Position numbers and translations under genes: made by a program | Shown: positions 62,265 through 64,000 of the stretch, piece after piece | Numbering within the stretch: the first letter of the stretch is position 1 | Layout: every line of letters begins with the position of its first letter | Notes under the pieces: model-generated | The model's input: the letters and a program-made list of their open reading frames with translations, nothing else | Told to the model about the DNA's origin: nothing | The model's database searches: none | Assembly (NCBI GenBank): GCA_004214155.1 | Contig: SGYQ01000003.1 | Coordinates: forward strand, 62,001-126,000 | DNA: 64,000 bases | DNA from: Burkholderiaceae bacterium | GTDB lineage: Bacteria > Pseudomonadota > Gammaproteobacteria > Burkholderiales > Burkholderiaceae_A | Direction: 5' to 3'

Positions 62265-63254
62265 GTGTCTAATGTGAAAAATAGGTTTCCATCTTCTGAG
62301 TCTACACCAACGAATGACCTAATGGTTTTTACGGGAAGTGCTAATCTGCAACTTGCTAAAGATGTATCTAAAAATCTTGCTATCAAGTTAGGTAAAGCAA
62401 GCGTCTCGAGGTTTTCAGACCATGAGATTTCTATCGAAATTCTTGAACATGTCAGAGGAAAGGATATATTCGTTTTGCAGTCAACGTGTTTTCCCTCAAA
62501 TGATAATCTTATGGAAATCCTGTTAATTGTGGATGCCTTGAGAAGGTCCTCAGCCGGAAGGATTACTGCCGCTATACCTTATTTTGGCTATGCAAGACAA
62601 GACAGGCGTGTTCGTTCCTCCCGAGTTCCAATCAGCGCTAAGGTTGTTGCAAATATGCTTGAGTCTACGGGCGCCAACAGAATCTTAACCATGGATTTAC
62701 ACTCAGACCAAATCCAAGGGTTTTTTGACATTCCTGTTGATAATATTTATGCAACACCCATAATGTTAGGTGAAATTTGTAAAAATGATTTCCATGCTCC
62801 CATTGTGGTATCCCCTGATGTTGGAGGTGTTGTGAGGGCAAGGGCGTTTGCGAAAGAGTTAAACACAGACCTTGCGATTATTGACAAAAGAAGGTCTAAA
62901 GCAAATGTCTCTGAGGTAATGACTGTTTTGGGAGACGTTTCCAACAGAACCTGTTTGATCATGGATGACGTAGTCGATACAGCTGGTACTCTTATCAGAG
63001 CGGCAGACGCATTAAAAGAAAAAGGAGCAGTCGCCGTAAATGCTTACTGTACTCATCCTGTGTTATCTGGTGAGGCAGTGAGTAGGATTGAAAAATCAGC
63101 CTTAGATCAACTTGTCGTAACAGATACAATTCCATTGACAGATGAAGGTTCGAAGTCAAAAAAAATCAAACAAATAAGCTGTGGTGGCCTGCTCGCAGAG
63201 ACCATACTAAGGATTTCAAAGTCTGATAGTGTAAGTACGTTATTTCTGGACTAA
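62265..63254 (+). CDS. prs: Ribose-phosphate pyrophosphokinase
   Basis: A 329-residue PRPP synthase supplying nucleotide, His and Trp pathways. [16 protein letters not shown] at the N-terminus, [22 protein letters not shown] (ATP site), [19 protein letters not shown] and the PRPP loop [21 protein letters not shown] are clear. It starts at GTG 62265, or less likely GTG 62274; no ATG lies before LMVF. The start is only 6 bases beyond the CCA of tRNA-Gln, so tRNA processing would leave nearly no leader. Confidence 0.95.
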   Translation: MSNVKNRFPSSESTPTNDLMVFTGSANLQLAKDVSKNLAIKLGKASVSRFSDHEISIEILEHVRGKDIFVLQSTCFPSNDNLMEILLIVDALRRSSAGRITAAIPYFGYARQDRRVRSSRVPISAKVVANMLESTGANRILTMDLHSDQIQGFFDIPVDNIYATPIMLGEICKNDFHAPIVVSPDVGGVVRARAFAKELNTDLAIIDKRRSKANVSEVMTVLGDVSNRTCLIMDDVVDTAGTLIRAADALKEKGAVAVNAYCTHPVLSGEAVSRIEKSALDQLVVTDTIPLTDEGSKSKKIKQISCGGLLAETILRISKSDSVSTLFLD

Positions 63255-63320
63255 AAAATTGGAAAAGGCTACTGATTTTAGGTAAACTATAAAGCTATTT
63301 AAATTCTGATAGGAAGAGTT

Positions 63321-63998
63321 ATGCAAGGTAGTGTTACCGAGGTCATTGCGGAAAGTCGTGAATTGAATGGGTCCTCTGCATCAAAAAAGTTAAGAAGGTC
63401 CGGAAAAGTTCCTGGAATTGTTTATGGATCGGACGAGAAACCCATTTTAATACAATTAGACCACAATCAAATCTCACTTGCTTTAGACGTTGAATCCTTT
63501 CATTCCTCCATTTTGGAATTGAAAATTGGGAAATTGAATCAAAAGGTCCTTCTTCGGGATTATCAGATGCACCCCTTTAAAAGGCAAGTTAACCATATCG
63601 ATTTCCAACGTGTTGATGAAAAGAAAAGAATCCATACTAACGTCCCCCTGCATTTTATCGGAGAGGAAGATTCCCCCGCCGTTAAGATGGCTGGAGGATT
63701 GATATCCCACGTCTTAAACGAAGTTGAAATAAGTTGTTTGCCCAAAGACCTTCCAAGCTTCATAGAAATTGATTTATCTGATTTGGAAATTGGCAACTCT
63801 CTTCACATAAGTCAACTAAGTTTTCCGGATGGTGTAAATCCGGTACTGCACGGACAAGATGACCCCGTAGTCGTTACGGCAATTAAGCCTAAGGGAGCAT
63901 CTGCAGAGGATGAGCAGGAGTCTGGTCTAGGAGAAACCGATTTGCTGCCTGACGGTAATGAGACTAATTCAGGGGAGTCTGACGAAAGCTCCAGCTAA
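63321..63998 (+). CDS. rplY: 50S ribosomal protein L25/general stress protein Ctc
   Basis: A 225-residue long-form L25 (TL5/Ctc) binding 5S rRNA. The N-terminal L25 domain has RELNGSSASKKLRRSGKVPGIVYG and LLRDYQMHPFKRQVNHIDFQRVD; the C-terminal beta domain has VPLHFIGEEDSPAVKMAGGLISHVLNEVEISCLP. The last 25 residues are an acidic Ser/Glu/Asp-rich tail. It follows prs by 66 bases, in the usual prs-rplY order; the gene is complete, ending two bases before the window edge. Confidence 0.95.
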   Translation: MQGSVTEVIAESRELNGSSASKKLRRSGKVPGIVYGSDEKPILIQLDHNQISLALDVESFHSSILELKIGKLNQKVLLRDYQMHPFKRQVNHIDFQRVDEKKRIHTNVPLHFIGEEDSPAVKMAGGLISHVLNEVEISCLPKDLPSFIEIDLSDLEIGNSLHISQLSFPDGVNPVLHGQDDPVVVTAIKPKGASAEDEQESGLGETDLLPDGNETNSGESDESSS

Positions 63999-64000
63999 AT

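Overview
This window is 64 kb of ordinary core chromosome from an AT-rich betaproteobacterium. The gene order best matches Burkholderiales-type genomes: gatCAB divergent from mreBCD-mrdA-rodA, htrB-dapF-DUF484-xerC, moeB-like/ctpA/gpmA/rhodanese/secB/gpsA, DUF2244-coxBA-ctaG-coxC-surf1-ctaB-rpoH, ftsY/M16-M16-rsmD-coaD, and tRNA-Gln-prs-rplY. AceK, an SAH riboswitch on ahcY and a CIRCE element on rpoH fit the same assignment. Gaps are very short, many genes overlap by 1-20 bases, there are no mobile elements or CRISPR, and several usual neighbours are missing (COX15, SCO1, grxC). Together these suggest a streamlined, probably free-living aerobic bacterium. This placement is inferred from gene content and order; no search was run.

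Layout. (1) 1-8251, minus strand: a cell-shape operon mreB-mreC-mreD-mrdA-rodA runs on into aceK, a metallo-beta-lactamase-fold hydrolase and the start of metH. (2) 8323-11657, plus: gatCAB for Gln-tRNA(Gln)/Asn-tRNA(Asn) amidation. (3) 11659-18335: pyrE, xth, an M48 lipoprotein peptidase, an AmpG-like permease, YjbQ, a bacterial cryptochrome/photolyase-like protein, nth and an orphan small protein. (4) 18432-26017, minus: glmS, glmU, a sodium:solute symporter, ubiB, folB and a folM-like reductase. (5) 26053-34836: a MidA-like methyltransferase, then an ahcY-metF-slt-epimerase-cca operon behind an SAH riboswitch, then metK. (6) 34892-40513, plus: htrB, dapF, DUF484, xerC, dksA, argB and a HAD nucleotidase. 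(7) 40542-46562: moeB/hesA-like, ctpA and gpmA (minus), then a rhodanese-like protein, secB, gpsA and a BioC-like methyltransferase (plus). (8) 46744-53969: the aa3-type cytochrome oxidase locus. (9) 53981-57257: rpoH with CIRCE, and a large Orn/Lys/Arg decarboxylase. (10) 57254-63998: ftsY, two M16 peptidase-family proteins, rsmD, coaD, tRNA-Gln, prs and rplY.

Functional links. metH, metF, metK and ahcY cover most of the activated-methyl cycle; ahcY-metF are under SAH control. mre/mrdA/rodA, glmS/glmU, slt and dapF supply and shape peptidoglycan. The cox locus plus ubiB supports aerobic respiration. rpoH appears to be under HrcA repression.

I found no new multi-gene system. The observations most worth checking are altered catalytic or metal-binding motifs in otherwise recognisable proteins (photolyase-like, Nth, rhodanese-like, BioC-like), the missing haem A synthase and SCO genes at the cox locus, the riboswitch-headed operon that also carries cell-wall and tRNA-repair genes, CIRCE overlapping the rpoH promoter, and tRNA-Gln ending six bases before the prs start codon.
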